A DNA stretch of 61,814 nt, from positions 1-61,814 of the forward strand of contig NZ_JONK01000031.1 in the NCBI RefSeq assembly GCF_000711885.1, read 5' to 3'. Made by a program: the position numbers and the translations under genes. This DNA comes from Chromobacterium haemolyticum DSM 19808. GTDB lineage: Bacteria > Pseudomonadota > Gammaproteobacteria > Burkholderiales > Chromobacteriaceae. Positions 1-9,943 of the stretch are shown here, one piece after another (within the stretch, counting starts at the first letter, position 1; every line of letters starts with the position of its first letter). The notes under the pieces are model-generated. The model was not told where the DNA came from and did not search any database. It saw only the letters and a program-made list of their open reading frames with translations.

Positions 1-551
1 GCAATCAGCAGCTTGGGTTCGCAGGCGATGGCCATCGCGATCATCACCCGCTGCTGCTGGCCGCCGGATAGCTGGTGCGGGTAGCTGTCCACCTTGCTTT
101 CCGGTTCCGGCAGGCCCACTTCGCGCAAGAGTTCGATCGCGCGCCGGCGCGCGGCCCGGCGGCCCAGCTTGGCGTGCAGCATCAGGGCTTCCATGATCTG
201 CTCGCCCACGCTGAACACCGGGTTCAGCGAGCTCATCGGCTCCTGGAAGATCATCGCGATGTCTTTGCCCCGCAGCGCGCGCATCTCGGCGCCGCTGGCC
301 TTGAGCAGATCCCGCCCTTGCAGCAGGATCTGGCTGTCCGGGGCGATGTGCGCGTGCTGCGGCGACAGCAGCCGCATGATGGCCATCGAGGTCACCGATT
401 TGCCGGAGCCGGATTCGCCCACCAGCGCCACGGTGCGCTTGGCCGGGATGTCGAAGCTGACGCCCTTGAGCGCCTGGAATTCGCCGCCGTTCTCCTGGCG
501 GAACGCCACTTTGAGGTTGCGCACCGACAGCAGGGTCTGGTTTTGGGTCAT
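1..551 (-). CDS. Peptide/nickel-type ABC transporter ATP-binding protein (3' end cut by window edge)
   Basis: Only the first 183 residues are present; the gene runs off the left edge. It is the cytoplasmic ATPase that would power import through the two permeases encoded just upstream. Visible are a Walker A motif (GESGSGKS, about residues 45-52), a Q-loop segment (MIFQEPMSSLNP) and the ABC signature LSGGQQQR; the window ends just before the Walker B aspartate. The sequence matches the first nucleotide-binding domain of OppD/DppD/YejF-type proteins. Whether a second domain follows, as in YejF, cannot be seen. The start is ATG at 551, 17 bp after the permease stop, so the four genes to 4453 form one operon read leftwards. 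Confidence 0.93.
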   Translation of the reverse strand, partial: MTQNQTLLSVRNLKVAFRQENGGEFQALKGVSFDIPAKRTVALVGESGSGKSVTSMAIMRLLSPQHAHIAPDSQILLQGRDLLKASGAEMRALRGKDIAMIFQEPMSSLNPVFSVGEQIMEALMLHAKLGRRAARRRAIELLREVGLPEPESKVDSYPHQLSGGQQQRVMIAMAIACEPKLLI

Positions 552-568
552 AGTCTGTTCTCCCCCAC

Positions 569-1633
569 TCACTTCGCCGCCGCGCGCGGGTCCAGCGCGT
601 CGCGCAGCGCATCGGTCAACATGCTGAAAGCGGTCACCAAGGTGGACATGAACACCACCACCATGGCCAGTTGCCACCAATAGCCTTGCAACAGCTCTTC
701 CGGCACTTCCGCCAACATGGAGCCCCAGCTGACTTGGCGCACGTCGACGCCGAAGCCGAGGAAGGACAGGATCACTTCGTACTTGATCAGGCCCACCATC
801 AAGAGGGAGAACTGCACCAGCAGCAGGTGGGAGACATTGGGCAGGATGTGAATGAACATGCGGCGGCTGTGGCTGGCGCCGATGGCGTCCGCCGCCTGCA
901 CGTATTCGCGCGAGCGGTTCTTGATGAACTCCGCGCGCACCAGGCGGAAGGTACCGGTCCAGCTGGTCAGCGACAGCACCAGAATGACGGTGGCGATGCC
1001 GCGCCCGGCCACGGCGGCGAAGGCGAGCAGCAAGAGCATGTCCGGCACCGAGGTGAACACGCTGTAAAACCACATCAGGAAGTCGTCCACCTTGCGGCCG
1101 AAGTAACCGGCCACCGCGCCCAGCGAGGTGCCGATCAGGATGGACAACAGCGCGCCGAAGAAGCCCACCAGCAGCGAGGTGGCGGTGCCCTTGATCACTT
1201 TGTCCAGAATATCTCGGCCGCGCTGGTCCGCGCCGAAGGGCAGCGATTCCACTTTTTTCACCTCAGGCTTGGCATATTGGGCCGCGTGGGGACGCGCGGC
1301 TTCCAGCCAATCGTGGATGGGGTCTTCCGACGGTTTCAGCCGTTCGGTGGGCACAATGGCAGTGGAAGGGCCTCCGGCGGCGGCTGTGGTGTCCTGCTGG
1401 CGGTATTGTTCCAGCAACAGTGTGGGCGGCGCGTAGGAAGCGGCGATTTCGTCGTTCCAGCCACGGCCGGCCAGGTTGAGCCAGCCGGCGGCCGCCAGCA
1501 GCATGAAAGCCACCACCACCCAGAGCGAAACGAAGCCGATACGGTCGCGCTTCAGGCGTTGCCAGCCCAGCGCCCACAGGCTGCGCGAGGGGGCGGCCGG
1601 CGCGGCGCCGGCAGTGTTTTGCAATGTTGTCAT
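569..1633 (-). CDS. ABC transporter permease, DppC/YejE type
   Basis: Inner-membrane permease of 354 residues. A first membrane segment (about residues 31-55) is followed by a long periplasmic stretch of roughly 90 residues. Further helices follow, and the binding-protein-dependent transport motif that contacts the ATPase is recognisable (EYVQAADAIGASHSRRMFIHILPN). The long first loop is typical of YejE-like permeases. It pairs with the DppB/YejB-type permease encoded 16 bp upstream. Substrate is probably peptides or a similar compound; the sequence does not settle which. Confidence 0.92.
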   Translation of the reverse strand: MTTLQNTAGAAPAAPSRSLWALGWQRLKRDRIGFVSLWVVVAFMLLAAAGWLNLAGRGWNDEIAASYAPPTLLLEQYRQQDTTAAAGGPSTAIVPTERLKPSEDPIHDWLEAARPHAAQYAKPEVKKVESLPFGADQRGRDILDKVIKGTATSLLVGFFGALLSILIGTSLGAVAGYFGRKVDDFLMWFYSVFTSVPDMLLLLAFAAVAGRGIATVILVLSLTSWTGTFRLVRAEFIKNRSREYVQAADAIGASHSRRMFIHILPNVSHLLLVQFSLLMVGLIKYEVILSFLGFGVDVRQVSWGSMLAEVPEELLQGYWWQLAMVVVFMSTLVTAFSMLTDALRDALDPRAAAK

Positions 1634-1649
1634 GTTTTGTGCTCCGCGC

Positions 1650-2591
1650 TTACTTGAGTTGCACGCGTGGATCGATCCACTTGTAGATGATGTCGGCCAG
1701 CAGGTTGAACACCATGGCGGCGGCGGCGATGGTCACGGTGATGGCTTTGATCACCGGGAAATCGCTCTTGTCCACCGCCATCAGCAGTTCATTGCCCATG
1801 CCGGGAATACCGAAAAAGCGCTCCAGCAGCATCGAACCCAGCACTAGGAAGGGCAAGGACATCATTACCGCGGTGACCACCGGGATCAGCGCGTTGCGCA
1901 GCACGTGCTTGAAGAGCACGGTTTTTTCCGACAGGCCCTTGGCGCGCGCGGTGCGCACGTAGTCGTGGCCCAGCTCTTCCACCACAAAGCTGCGGTAAAA
2001 ACGCACATTGGGCGCCAGCGACACCAGCATGCCCAGGATCAGCGGCAGCGGCACGTAGATCAGCAGGCTGCGCAGCAGGCTGCCGTCGTCCCACCCCATC
2101 ACCGGAAACCAGTCCAGTTTGAAAGCCAGCAAGTACTGGCCGACGATGATGTAGGCCAGCGAACTGATGGACATGGCCACGGTGCAGATCAGTGTCACCA
2201 TGCGGTCGGTCAGCGTGCCGCGGTAGTAAGCCACGACGATGGCGATGGGCAGCGCGGTCAGTAGCTCAAACACCAGCAAGGTGCCGGTCAGCGTCAGCGA
2301 GGGGCCGATGCGCGAGGCCAGCGTGGCGGAGACCGATTGCTGGGTGGACCAGGAAGTGCCAAAGTCGAAAGCGGCCACTTGCTTGACGAAGAGCCAGAAC
2401 TGCTCCGGCAGGCTTTTATCCAGGCCCAGCTGGGCACGGATATTCAGCAGCATTTCGGGCGTCAGGCGCTTGCCCGCCAGGATGTAGGTGGGGTCTCCGC
2501 CCACCCAGTTGAACAGCACGAACACCAGCAGCATGACGCCGAACATCGTCGGCACCATCTGCCAGATTCGGCGAATGATGAAATTGAACAT
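1650..2591 (-). CDS. ABC transporter permease, DppB/YejB type
   Basis: Inner-membrane permease of 313 residues with the N-terminal helix typical of the DppB family (FIIRRIWQMVPTMFGVMLLV) and the EAA-like cytoplasmic loop (DYVRTARAKGLSEKTVLFKHVLRNALIPV). An in-frame ATG 13 codons upstream (2630) exists. ATG 2591 was chosen because GGAG lies about 8 nt before it and the family begins MFxFIIRR. It sits between the solute-binding protein gene and the second permease of the same operon. Confidence 0.92.
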   Translation of the reverse strand: MFNFIIRRIWQMVPTMFGVMLLVFVLFNWVGGDPTYILAGKRLTPEMLLNIRAQLGLDKSLPEQFWLFVKQVAAFDFGTSWSTQQSVSATLASRIGPSLTLTGTLLVFELLTALPIAIVVAYYRGTLTDRMVTLICTVAMSISSLAYIIVGQYLLAFKLDWFPVMGWDDGSLLRSLLIYVPLPLILGMLVSLAPNVRFYRSFVVEELGHDYVRTARAKGLSEKTVLFKHVLRNALIPVVTAVMMSLPFLVLGSMLLERFFGIPGMGNELLMAVDKSDFPVIKAITVTIAAAAMVFNLLADIIYKWIDPRVQLK

Positions 2592-2647
2592 CGGGAATCT
2601 CCAGCAGGTGGAACGCGCCACCTGGCGCATTTAGGTCAATCCAAGCC

Positions 2648-4453
2648 TCAAGGCCGCTGGCTCAGGTCAATATCGACATAGCGCCAGGAGCCGGCAACGC
2701 CATCGACCGACATAGGATGCACTTTCAAGCCTTTCACGTACCCGTGGCTGACGATGTTGTTAAAGCGCGTCACCCCCGGAATCATCGGCTGATAAGCGGC
2801 CGCTACCCGGTTCATCCGATCAAACTGCTTATCCCGCTCCGGACCATTCGGCAGGATTTGGGATGCCAGGTAGGCCCGGTCATAATCCGGGTGGCTGAAA
2901 AACGTCTTGCTGCCCTGGCCGATCAAACCGCTCCATAACGACGAAACGAAGTCATCCCCGTCCGGCGTCGCCGCCGACCCGCCTAAAGTCCACATTTGCA
3001 GTTTTCCGGCATAAGAGGCCTTGAGGTTTTCGTTCCACTTGGCCACTTTGAAGACGACGCGAAGCTTGATGCTGTCGAAAGCCTTCTGCCATATCTGGTT
3101 GAACTGCTTGTCGAAAGCACTGCCCTGAGTGGCCTGAGTGATCAACAGCGGCTGACCGTTGGGCTGGCGACGGTAGCCGTCCGGACCGATCTTGTAGCCG
3201 GCCTGATCCAGCAAAGCATTGGCCAGCGCCGGGTTGAAATCCGGCGCGCCACGGAAGTGCGGGTCATTGCCCACCATGTTCAGGGGCACCAGATTCTGCA
3301 ACTGGATAGCCTGGCCGCTATACAGCAGCTTGATCACTTCCTGGCTGGGATAGGCCATGCCGATGGCGCGGCGCAAGGCGACCTTTTGCTTGCTGTAGCC
3401 GCCCACCACCGGGTCGCGCATATTGAAGAAGGCATAAGTCACATCCATGCCCAGATTGTGGTGCAAGCGGATGCCGCGCTGCGCCAGCATCGGATTGAGG
3501 CTGGCCTGGAAGGGGTTGGCCTCGCTGCTGTGCACGGTGGAGGGAATGGCGGACTTGGGCACGCCGGACACATCCAGTTGCTTGTTGAGGAAGGACAGCC
3601 AGCGCGGCTGCTCCTCTTCCAGCACCTTGATATCGATGCGTCCCACGATGGGCAGGGTCTTGCCCTGTAAATCTCGCATGATTTCGGCATTGGCCGGATC
3701 TGCGGCGGCAACGCTGCTGAACACGTCCTTGCGGTATCCCGGATTAGCCTCCAGCATGATCCGGTTGCCCGGCTTCCAGTCTTTCAACATATATGGGCCG
3801 GTGCCCACCGGATGAGAGTTGGTATCCTTGGCGTAAGCCTCGATCGCCTCCCGCGCCACCGCGCCGGCGTTTTGGGCCGCCAGGGTATTGATGAAATTGA
3901 AGTTGGGCTTTTTCAACCGCAATTGCAGTGTGTAACGGTCCAACACCTGGATGCCTTCCATTGGACCGTCGTAATTGAATTTCCCGGTTTTGCGGGCCTG
4001 CTTTCCCGCTTCCTCCAAACCGATGATGAAATCGGTAAAGCCCGCCGGGCTGGGCGAGTTCACCACCGGATCGGCAAATCGCTTGAAGCTATAGGCGTAG
4101 TCCATAGCGGTCAGTTCGCGCTTTTTGCCTTTAAAAACGGGATCGTCTGCAAAATAGATGCCGGGCCGGATCTTGATGGTGAACACCTTTCCGTCCGCGG
4201 ATACCTGAGGCAAACCTTGGGCCGTGGCCGGCGTCACGACAAGCGGCCGCGCCAAATAGTCGTATCGATACAAGGTATCGAAGATATTGTCGATCACCCC
4301 CAAAGAGTAGACATCGTACACTTTGGCCGGATCGAAACCGGACTCAGGCGCGACGAAATTCACCCGCAGCGTCTTGTTCATATCGGCCGCCTGAGCGGAC
4401 GCGAATAGGCCCGCCCCCGCCAGCAGCAGGGGCAGCCATTTCCAGCGATTCAT
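2648..4453 (-). CDS. ABC transporter substrate-binding protein, family 5 (peptide/nickel type)
   Basis: A 601-residue periplasmic binding protein with a clear signal peptide (MNRWKWLPLLLAGAGLFASAQA, cleavage after about residue 22). The mature part has the SBP_bac_5 pattern: DPAKVYDVYS near the N-terminus, DGKVFTIKIRPGIYFADDP, and GTGPYMLKDWKPGNRIMLEANP. Length is close to E. coli YejA, but similarity to that protein was judged only by memory, so no symbol is given. As first gene of the operon it is probably transcribed from a promoter in 4454-4661. Confidence 0.92.
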   Translation of the reverse strand: MNRWKWLPLLLAGAGLFASAQAADMNKTLRVNFVAPESGFDPAKVYDVYSLGVIDNIFDTLYRYDYLARPLVVTPATAQGLPQVSADGKVFTIKIRPGIYFADDPVFKGKKRELTAMDYAYSFKRFADPVVNSPSPAGFTDFIIGLEEAGKQARKTGKFNYDGPMEGIQVLDRYTLQLRLKKPNFNFINTLAAQNAGAVAREAIEAYAKDTNSHPVGTGPYMLKDWKPGNRIMLEANPGYRKDVFSSVAAADPANAEIMRDLQGKTLPIVGRIDIKVLEEEQPRWLSFLNKQLDVSGVPKSAIPSTVHSSEANPFQASLNPMLAQRGIRLHHNLGMDVTYAFFNMRDPVVGGYSKQKVALRRAIGMAYPSQEVIKLLYSGQAIQLQNLVPLNMVGNDPHFRGAPDFNPALANALLDQAGYKIGPDGYRRQPNGQPLLITQATQGSAFDKQFNQIWQKAFDSIKLRVVFKVAKWNENLKASYAGKLQMWTLGGSAATPDGDDFVSSLWSGLIGQGSKTFFSHPDYDRAYLASQILPNGPERDKQFDRMNRVAAAYQPMIPGVTRFNNIVSHGYVKGLKVHPMSVDGVAGSWRYVDIDLSQRP

Positions 4454-4661
4454 CTCGCTTACTCCTTTGTGTCACGGAGCCGGGAAACCCGGCGTCTCTA
4501 TTGTTATGCCTGCTCCAGCATGAGGAAATGCCATGAGCAAGTGCCGTGACTGTAAAGCGAATCCGCCGGCTAGATCAACAAGAAACTATCAAAATGGCAT
4601 CAAAGAAAAAACATGTCTATGCATAGAAAAACTCATGCTAAGCCAAGGACTTGGGCCCATC

Positions 4662-5495
4662 TCAAGTCGCCGCGCGCAAGGCCCAGTCAAAACAACGGGT
4701 TGGCAGCAAGCGGCGCAGCCACCAATACAGTTTGGTAGGAAAGGTGACCCGGTAGCGCGCCGCCGGCTTGGCCGCCGTGATGGCGCGGTGAACCGCCTCC
4801 GCCACCGCGCTGGCCGGCAGGGTGAACGGCGCGGCATGGCCCTCTTTCTTCAGCCGCGCCAGTTGCTGCTGGTAGGCCTCTTTATGATGGCTGGCGTCGA
4901 TGTCCACGTTTTTCAGGAAGCGCGCCAGCGCATTGGGGCGAAAACGGCTTTCTATCGGCCCCGGCTCCACCAGGGAGACATGGATATTGGTGCCATGCAG
5001 CTCATGGCGCAGGGTGTCGCACAGGCCTTCCATCGCGAACTTGCTGGCGTTGTAGGCGCCGCGCCAGCGCATGGCGGCGAAACCGAGGATGGAACTGTTG
5101 AACACGATGCGGCCATGGCCCTGGGCTCGCATTACTTTGAGCGCGGCGTTGGTCAGCTCCCAAGGGCCGAACAGATTGGTCTCGAACTGCTCGCGCATCG
5201 CCGCTCGGCTGATGTCCTCCACCGCGCCAGGCTGGCCGAAGCCGGCGTTGTTGAACAAGGCGTCCAGTCGCCCGCCGGCCATCTCTACCGCCTGTGCCAA
5301 TCCTTCTCGAATGGAGTCGGCGTCGTCCACGTCCAGCCGGATGCAAGCCATGCCCTCGCTGCGCAAGCGCTCCACATCGGCGGCGGCGCGGCAGCTGGCG
5401 ATCACGCGCCAGCCGCGCTGGGCCAGGATTACGGCCGTGTGGTAGCCGATGCCGCTGGAGCAGCCGGTAATCAGAATGGTTGGTTGCGAATGCAT
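4662..5495 (-). CDS. SDR-family oxidoreductase
   Basis: A 277-residue classical short-chain dehydrogenase/reductase, predicted to use NAD(P)H in the cytoplasm. The cofactor-binding glycine motif TGCSSGIG is at residues 10-17, NNAG at 82-85, and the catalytic Ser-Tyr-Lys set is Ser134/135, Tyr148 and Lys152 (YNASK). Substrate unknown. An upstream in-frame start would add 22 residues, but ATG 5495 has an AGGGG ribosome site and fits the family N-terminus. The C-terminus is somewhat longer than minimal SDRs and basic/aromatic. It is divergent from xseB. Confidence 0.9.
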   Translation of the reverse strand: MHSQPTILITGCSSGIGYHTAVILAQRGWRVIASCRAAADVERLRSEGMACIRLDVDDADSIREGLAQAVEMAGGRLDALFNNAGFGQPGAVEDISRAAMREQFETNLFGPWELTNAALKVMRAQGHGRIVFNSSILGFAAMRWRGAYNASKFAMEGLCDTLRHELHGTNIHVSLVEPGPIESRFRPNALARFLKNVDIDASHHKEAYQQQLARLKKEGHAAPFTLPASAVAEAVHRAITAAKPAARYRVTFPTKLYWWLRRLLPTRCFDWALRAAT

Positions 5496-5751
5496 GCTGG
5501 CCCCTGTCGTTTTCAATTGGCGACACCCTACCTCAAATGCGGGCGCCGGGGAATTGTCCACTAGACGCGCTCGCTTTCCGCGCCACTACCATCCCAACAG
5601 CATCCTTGCTTGCCAAAAGCGCTCAATCGCCTCTGTCGCCGCACCCGGTAATTGGACTAGAATGACGGCCTTAAAGAGCCGCCTGCGCCCACGCGACACC
5701 GACGGAGCCCGCACGGAGCGGCCACCACGAAAGCACCATAAGGAAAACGCC

Positions 5752-5985
5752 ATGGCTAAAGCCAACAAAGCGCCGGCCAGTTTCGAAACCGCACTGGCCC
5801 AACTGGAAGACATCATCCAGGCGATGGAAAGCGGCGACATGCCGCTGGAAACGGCGCTCGGCTCCTACAAGCAGGGCATAGAATTGATCAAGTTCTGCCA
5901 GGCCAAACTGGCCGACGCGGAACAGCAACTGAAAATACTCGAAAACAACGAACTCAAACCACTGGAATTGCCCAATGGCCAATAA
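5752..5985 (+). CDS. xseB: Exodeoxyribonuclease VII small subunit
   Basis: A 77-residue protein with the XseB pattern FETALAQLEDIIQAMESGDMPLE followed by SYKQGIELIKFCQAKLADAEQQLKIL. The small subunit is a helical hairpin that binds XseA to form the single-strand-specific exonuclease. The real start is ATG 5752 with AGGA 8 nt upstream; a longer open frame extends upstream but has no family similarity. Its last 11 bp overlap the start of ispA, so the two are translationally coupled, the usual xseB-ispA-dxs order. xseA is not in the window. Confidence 0.95.
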   Translation: MAKANKAPASFETALAQLEDIIQAMESGDMPLETALGSYKQGIELIKFCQAKLADAEQQLKILENNELKPLELPNGQ

Positions 5986-6871
5986 ACCTTTCATGGCCTG
6001 GATGACCGAGATCCAGCAGCAAGTGGAAGGTGCGCTGGAACGCCTGCTGCCCTCCGATCAGCACACGCCGCAAAAACTGCACGAAGCGATGCGCTACGTC
6101 TGCCTGGGCGGCGGCAAGCGGGTACGCCCGCTGCTGGTGTTCGCCGCCGGCGAATTGGTGGGCGCCTCGGCCGACAACCTGGCCCGCATCGGCGCCGCGC
6201 TGGAGATGGTCCACGTCTATTCGCTGGTGCACGACGACATGCCCTGTATGGACGACGATGTGCTGCGCCGCGGCAAGCCCACTTGTCACGTGGCTTACGA
6301 CGAAGCCACCGCGCTTTTGGTGGGCGACGCGCTGCAAACCCATGCCTTCGATACGCTGAGCGCGCCGCTGCCGGGCGTGGCCCCCGCGGCTCAGCTCGCC
6401 ATGGTTCACACCCTGGCCCGCGCCGCCGGCCATGCCGGCATGGCCGGCGGCCAGGCCATAGACTTGGCCAGCGTGGGCAAGGCGCTGAACCAGCCGGAAC
6501 TGGAATACATGCATTTGCTGAAAACCGGCGCGCTGATCCGCTCGTCGGTATTGCTGGGCGCCATGGCCGGCCGGCCGTTGAGCGAGGAGGAAACCGCCCG
6601 TCTGGACGTGTTCGCCAAGCGCATGGGCCTGGCCTTCCAGGTGGTGGACGATGTGCTGGACTGCGAGGCGGACACCGCGACGCTGGGCAAAACCGCAGGC
6701 AAGGACGCCGCCCACGACAAACCCACCTACGTCAGCCTGATGGGGCTGTCCGAAGCCAAGCAGTTTGCCCGCGACTTGCGCGACGAGGCGTTTGCCGCGC
6801 TGGAAGGATTTGGCGATTCCGCCCAACGATTGAAGGAACTGGCCGACTACATCGTCGCGCGCTCGTTCTGA
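5975..6871 (+). CDS. ispA: Farnesyl diphosphate synthase (geranyltranstransferase)
   Basis: A 298-residue trans-prenyltransferase that condenses IPP with DMAPP/GPP to make FPP, the precursor of undecaprenyl phosphate and quinone chains. The first aspartate-rich motif is [10 protein letters not shown] (Asp87, Asp88, Asp93) and the second is [11 protein letters not shown] (about residues 220-230). The substrate-binding GGGKRVRP is at residues 45-52. It overlaps xseB by 11 bp, and dxs begins 13 bp after its stop. An internal ATG at 5993 is possible, but 5975 fits the coupled overlap. Confidence 0.96.
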   Translation: MANKPFMAWMTEIQQQVEGALERLLPSDQHTPQKLHEAMRYVCLGGGKRVRPLLVFAAGELVGASADNLARIGAALEMVHVYSLVHDDMPCMDDDVLRRGKPTCHVAYDEATALLVGDALQTHAFDTLSAPLPGVAPAAQLAMVHTLARAAGHAGMAGGQAIDLASVGKALNQPELEYMHLLKTGALIRSSVLLGAMAGRPLSEEETARLDVFAKRMGLAFQVVDDVLDCEADTATLGKTAGKDAAHDKPTYVSLMGLSEAKQFARDLRDEAFAALEGFGDSAQRLKELADYIVARSF

Positions 6872-6884
6872 GAAGCAGAAAACT

Positions 6885-8735
6885 ATGTATCCCTTGCTCG
6901 AGACCATTCAATGCCCTGCCGACCTGCGCAAGCTGTCGCGCCAGCAGCTTGCGCCGCTGGCCACCGAACTGCGCGACTTTCTGGTGGAAAGCGTCAGCAA
7001 GACCGGCGGCCACTTCGCCTCCAACCTGGGCAGCATTGAACTGACCATCGCCCTTCACTATGTCTTCAACACCCCGGACGACCGCCTGGTGTGGGACGTG
7101 GGCCACCAAACCTATCCGCACAAAATCCTGACCGGCCGCCGCGAACGCATGGGCAGCATGCGCCAGAAAGGCGGCTTGGCCGGCTTTCCCAAGCGCGACG
7201 AATCGGAATACGACACCTTTGGCGTCGGCCATTCCTCCACCTCCATCGGCGCGGCGCTGGGCATGGCGGTGGCGGCCAAGACTCAAGGCATAGAGCGCAA
7301 AAGCGTGGCCATCATAGGCGACGGCTCCATGACCGCCGGCCAGGCTTTTGAAGCCCTCAACAACGCCGGCGCGATGGACACCGACCTGCTGGTGGTGCTC
7401 AACGACAACGAGATGTCCATCTCACCCAATGTGGGCGCGCTCAACAACTACCTGGCCAAGCTGATGTCCGGCCGCTTCTACGCGGCGATGCGCGAAGGCT
7501 CCAGCAAGGTGCTGGGCATCGCTCCGCCGCTGAAGGAGATCGCCAGCAAGGTGGAAGAGCACGTCAAGGGCTTCTTCACCCCGGGCACCCTGTTCGAGGA
7601 GTTCGGCTTCAACTACATCGGCCCCATCGACGGCCACGATGTGGACGTGCTGGTGGACACCCTGAGCAATATCCGCAGCCTCAAGGGGCCGCAGTTCCTG
7701 CACATCGTCACCAAGAAAGGCCACGGCTACAAGCTGGCGGAGAGCGACCCGGTCAAATACCACGGCGTCACCAAGTTCGATCCCAATAACGGCCTGGCCA
7801 GCGGCAAGGGCGGCGGGAAGCCGCAGTACACCCAGGTGTTTGGCGACTGGATCTGCGACATGGCCAAGCGCGACCCGCGCCTGGTGGGCATCACTCCGGC
7901 AATGCGCGAAGGCTCCGGCCTGGTGCGCTTCGAACAAGAGCACGCGGACCGCTATTACGACGTGGCCATCGCAGAACAGCACGCGGTCACCTTCGCCGCC
8001 GGCCTGGCCTGCGACGGCGTCAAACCGGTGGTGGCCATCTACTCCACCTTCCTGCAACGCGCTTACGACCAGCTGATCCACGACGTGGCGCTGCAAAACC
8101 TGCCGGTCTTGTTCGCCATCGACCGCGCCGGCCTGGTGGGCGCGGACGGCCCCACCCATGCGGGCGCCTTCGACCTGTCCTTCCTGCGCTGCATTCCCAA
8201 CCTGACGGTGATGGCGCCTTCGGACGAAAACGAATGCCGCCAGATGCTGTACACCGGCTTCCAGATGAACAGCCCGGCCGCGGTGCGCTATCCGCGCGGC
8301 ACCGGCCCCGGCGCCGAGATCCAGGCGGAAATGACGGCGCTGCCGCTGGGCAAGGGCTTGGTGCGCCGCCAGGGCGAAAAAGTGGCCATCCTCGCCTTCG
8401 GCAGCATGGTAACGTCGGCGCTGGCCGCGGCCGAGGCGCTAAACGCCACCGTGGCCGACATGCGCTTCGTCAAGCCGCTGGACGCGGAACTGGTGTGCCG
8501 GCTGGCGGAAAGCCACGATCTGGTCATCACCGTGGAGGAAAACGTGGTGATGGGCGGCGCCGGTTCGGCCTGTGTGGAGGCGATGCAAGCAATGGGCATC
8601 CTTAAACCAGTGCTGCAATTGGGTCTGCCGGACGATTACGTGGAGCACGGCGATCCTTCCGGCTTGCTGGCCGACTGCGGCCTGGATGCCGCCGGCATCG
8701 AGCGCAGCGCGCGCCAACGGCTGGCCATGCTGTAA
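6885..8735 (+). CDS. dxs: 1-deoxy-D-xylulose-5-phosphate synthase
   Basis: A 616-residue thiamine-diphosphate enzyme catalysing the first step of the MEP pathway (pyruvate + glyceraldehyde 3-phosphate to DXP). Diagnostic stretches are [13 protein letters not shown], the ThDP-binding [18 protein letters not shown], the second-domain [13 protein letters not shown] and [18 protein letters not shown]. Length and domain order (ThDP, pyrimidine-binding, C-terminal transketolase domain) are normal. It is the last gene of xseB-ispA-dxs. Its TAA stop (8733-8735) directly abuts a dispersed repeat element starting at 8736. Confidence 0.97.
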   Translation: MYPLLETIQCPADLRKLSRQQLAPLATELRDFLVESVSKTGGHFASNLGSIELTIALHYVFNTPDDRLVWDVGHQTYPHKILTGRRERMGSMRQKGGLAGFPKRDESEYDTFGVGHSSTSIGAALGMAVAAKTQGIERKSVAIIGDGSMTAGQAFEALNNAGAMDTDLLVVLNDNEMSISPNVGALNNYLAKLMSGRFYAAMREGSSKVLGIAPPLKEIASKVEEHVKGFFTPGTLFEEFGFNYIGPIDGHDVDVLVDTLSNIRSLKGPQFLHIVTKKGHGYKLAESDPVKYHGVTKFDPNNGLASGKGGGKPQYTQVFGDWICDMAKRDPRLVGITPAMREGSGLVRFEQEHADRYYDVAIAEQHAVTFAAGLACDGVKPVVAIYSTFLQRAYDQLIHDVALQNLPVLFAIDRAGLVGADGPTHAGAFDLSFLRCIPNLTVMAPSDENECRQMLYTGFQMNSPAAVRYPRGTGPGAEIQAEMTALPLGKGLVRRQGEKVAILAFGSMVTSALAAAEALNATVADMRFVKPLDAELVCRLAESHDLVITVEENVVMGGAGSACVEAMQAMGILKPVLQLGLPDDYVEHGDPSGLLADCGLDAAGIERSARQRLAML

Positions 8736-8875
8736 GAGCCTGTTCACGATCTCGCAAGCAAGGGCGAGACAAGGCGAAAACAAGCGAAAAAGCGGAATGT
8801 GCAAGGGGCACATGAGCATTTTGAGCGTGTTTTTAACGCTGTCTCGCCGCTGCGCAGCAGATCGTAAACAGGTTC
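8736..8875 (+). repeat. MITE-like element copy 1, abutting the dxs stop codon
   Basis: A 140 bp element with terminal inverted repeats GAGCCTGTTCACGATCT and AGATCGTAAACAGGTTC. The core carries GAGACAAGGCGAAAAC, GCGGAATG and ATGAGCATTTTGA, shared with the other copies. Orientation is called A (GCGGAATG on the plus strand). The left flank is TAA, which is the dxs stop; the right flank is TCA, so the two flanking trinucleotides differ. It has no coding capacity. Confidence 0.85.
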
Positions 8876-8891
8876 TCAGCCCTCTCCTTGC

Positions 8892-8930
8892 GGCAAAACA
8901 AAGCCCGGCTTGGCCGGGCTTTGTTTTGCC
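8892..8930. terminator. Bidirectional intrinsic terminator
   Basis: An 18 bp perfect stem (8892-8909 with 8913-8930) around a TTG loop, with GC-rich centre and A- and T-rich outer arms (CAAAACAAAGCCCGGC). It can terminate both the dxs operon and the convergent hydrolase gene. Confidence 0.85.
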
Positions 8931-8951
8931 TGAAACCGCCTTTGGAAACGC

Positions 8952-9734
8952 TCAAGACTCCAGCAGCTCCAAAATGCGCCGCGCGGTTTCCTCCGGCCGC
9001 TCCAGCGGGAACAGATGGCTGCCCTGCTGCATCTGCACCTGAATATTGAAGTGTTTGCGCATGAAGCGCAGGTCCGCCGGCTTGAGCACATCCGAACCGG
9101 CTCCCGCGATAAAGGCGGCCGGCACTTTCAATTGGCCGCGATAACGAGGAAAATCATGCGGCAGCGCGCAGTAGATCTCATGTTCTATCTGCGGACGGAA
9201 TTTGAGCTTGCGCCCGCCCTGGCCGTCGTCCACGGTGCCGTGCTCGGCGTAGTCGGCCAGGCAGTCCGGATCGAAACGGGCAAACATCGGCTTGCGGGCG
9301 AAGTAGTCGTGAACCATGGCCACCGATGCCCAGTTATCGCGCCGCTTCAGGGTGTTGCCGCCCGGGGTGACGCGGTCGATGAAGCCCAGCTTCTTGGCCA
9401 GCCAAATGCCTCGCGAGCGGAACGGCCCCATCAGCGGCGAATCCAGAATCACAATGCGCTTGAACAACTCCGGCCGGCGCAATGCGGCATAGAACATCAA
9501 AAAGCCGCCCAGCGAATGGCCGACGCCGACGATGGGCCCTTGATAGTGGCTTTCGATGTGCGCAATGGTTTCCTCCACCAGATGGGGCCAGCAGTCTGTC
9601 ACTGGATAGGCCGGATCGTGGCCGATGGCATCGAGGAAGCCCACTTGGTGGCGCTCGCCCAACGCGGCTAGAAACTTGCGGTAAACCGAGGCCGGAAAAC
9701 TGTTGGCATGAGCAAAGTGAATCGTTTCTCGCAT
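8952..9734 (-). CDS. Alpha/beta hydrolase
   Basis: A 260-residue alpha/beta-hydrolase-fold protein. The nucleophile elbow is GVGHSLGG (Ser at about residue 92). Near the end, GSHLFPLERPEE carries the probable catalytic His. No signal peptide, so cytoplasmic. It starts AHANSFPASVYRKF, resembling hydrolases of unknown substrate found next to metabolic genes in Neisseriales. Substrate cannot be told from sequence. It is convergent with dxs across a repeat element and a strong terminator. Confidence 0.85.
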   Translation of the reverse strand: MRETIHFAHANSFPASVYRKFLAALGERHQVGFLDAIGHDPAYPVTDCWPHLVEETIAHIESHYQGPIVGVGHSLGGFLMFYAALRRPELFKRIVILDSPLMGPFRSRGIWLAKKLGFIDRVTPGGNTLKRRDNWASVAMVHDYFARKPMFARFDPDCLADYAEHGTVDDGQGGRKLKFRPQIEHEIYCALPHDFPRYRGQLKVPAAFIAGAGSDVLKPADLRFMRKHFNIQVQMQQGSHLFPLERPEETARRILELLES

Positions 9735-9943
9735 GATGTATGGTGTTGCGCCCTAGTTTTTATATAAATATTCTATCTTACCGTTTGCCCGGAATTTGAA
9801 TTTAATGCATATTGTTTTCGCATAGCAAGACGCGGCGGCAACCCAGTCCGCCGCCCTCCGCGCCCCGCCCGGCCGCCAAGGAACCAATGCCTGAGCGCGC
9901 CGGTCATTCAAACGCTAACGACCATAAACCATAGAGTCATCCC

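Noticed and set aside
4533-4661. Possible small gene in the gap before the SDR gene (plus strand, MSKCRDCKANPP...)
   Set aside because: No convincing ribosome site, no recognisable product, and the frame runs on as the antisense of the SDR gene. The AT-rich gap is better read as the promoter region of the solute-binding protein gene.
9735-9943. Gap between the hydrolase and dsbD checked for genes or RNA
   Set aside because: It is a divergent promoter region with some AT-rich sequence; no gene, hairpin or known RNA was seen.
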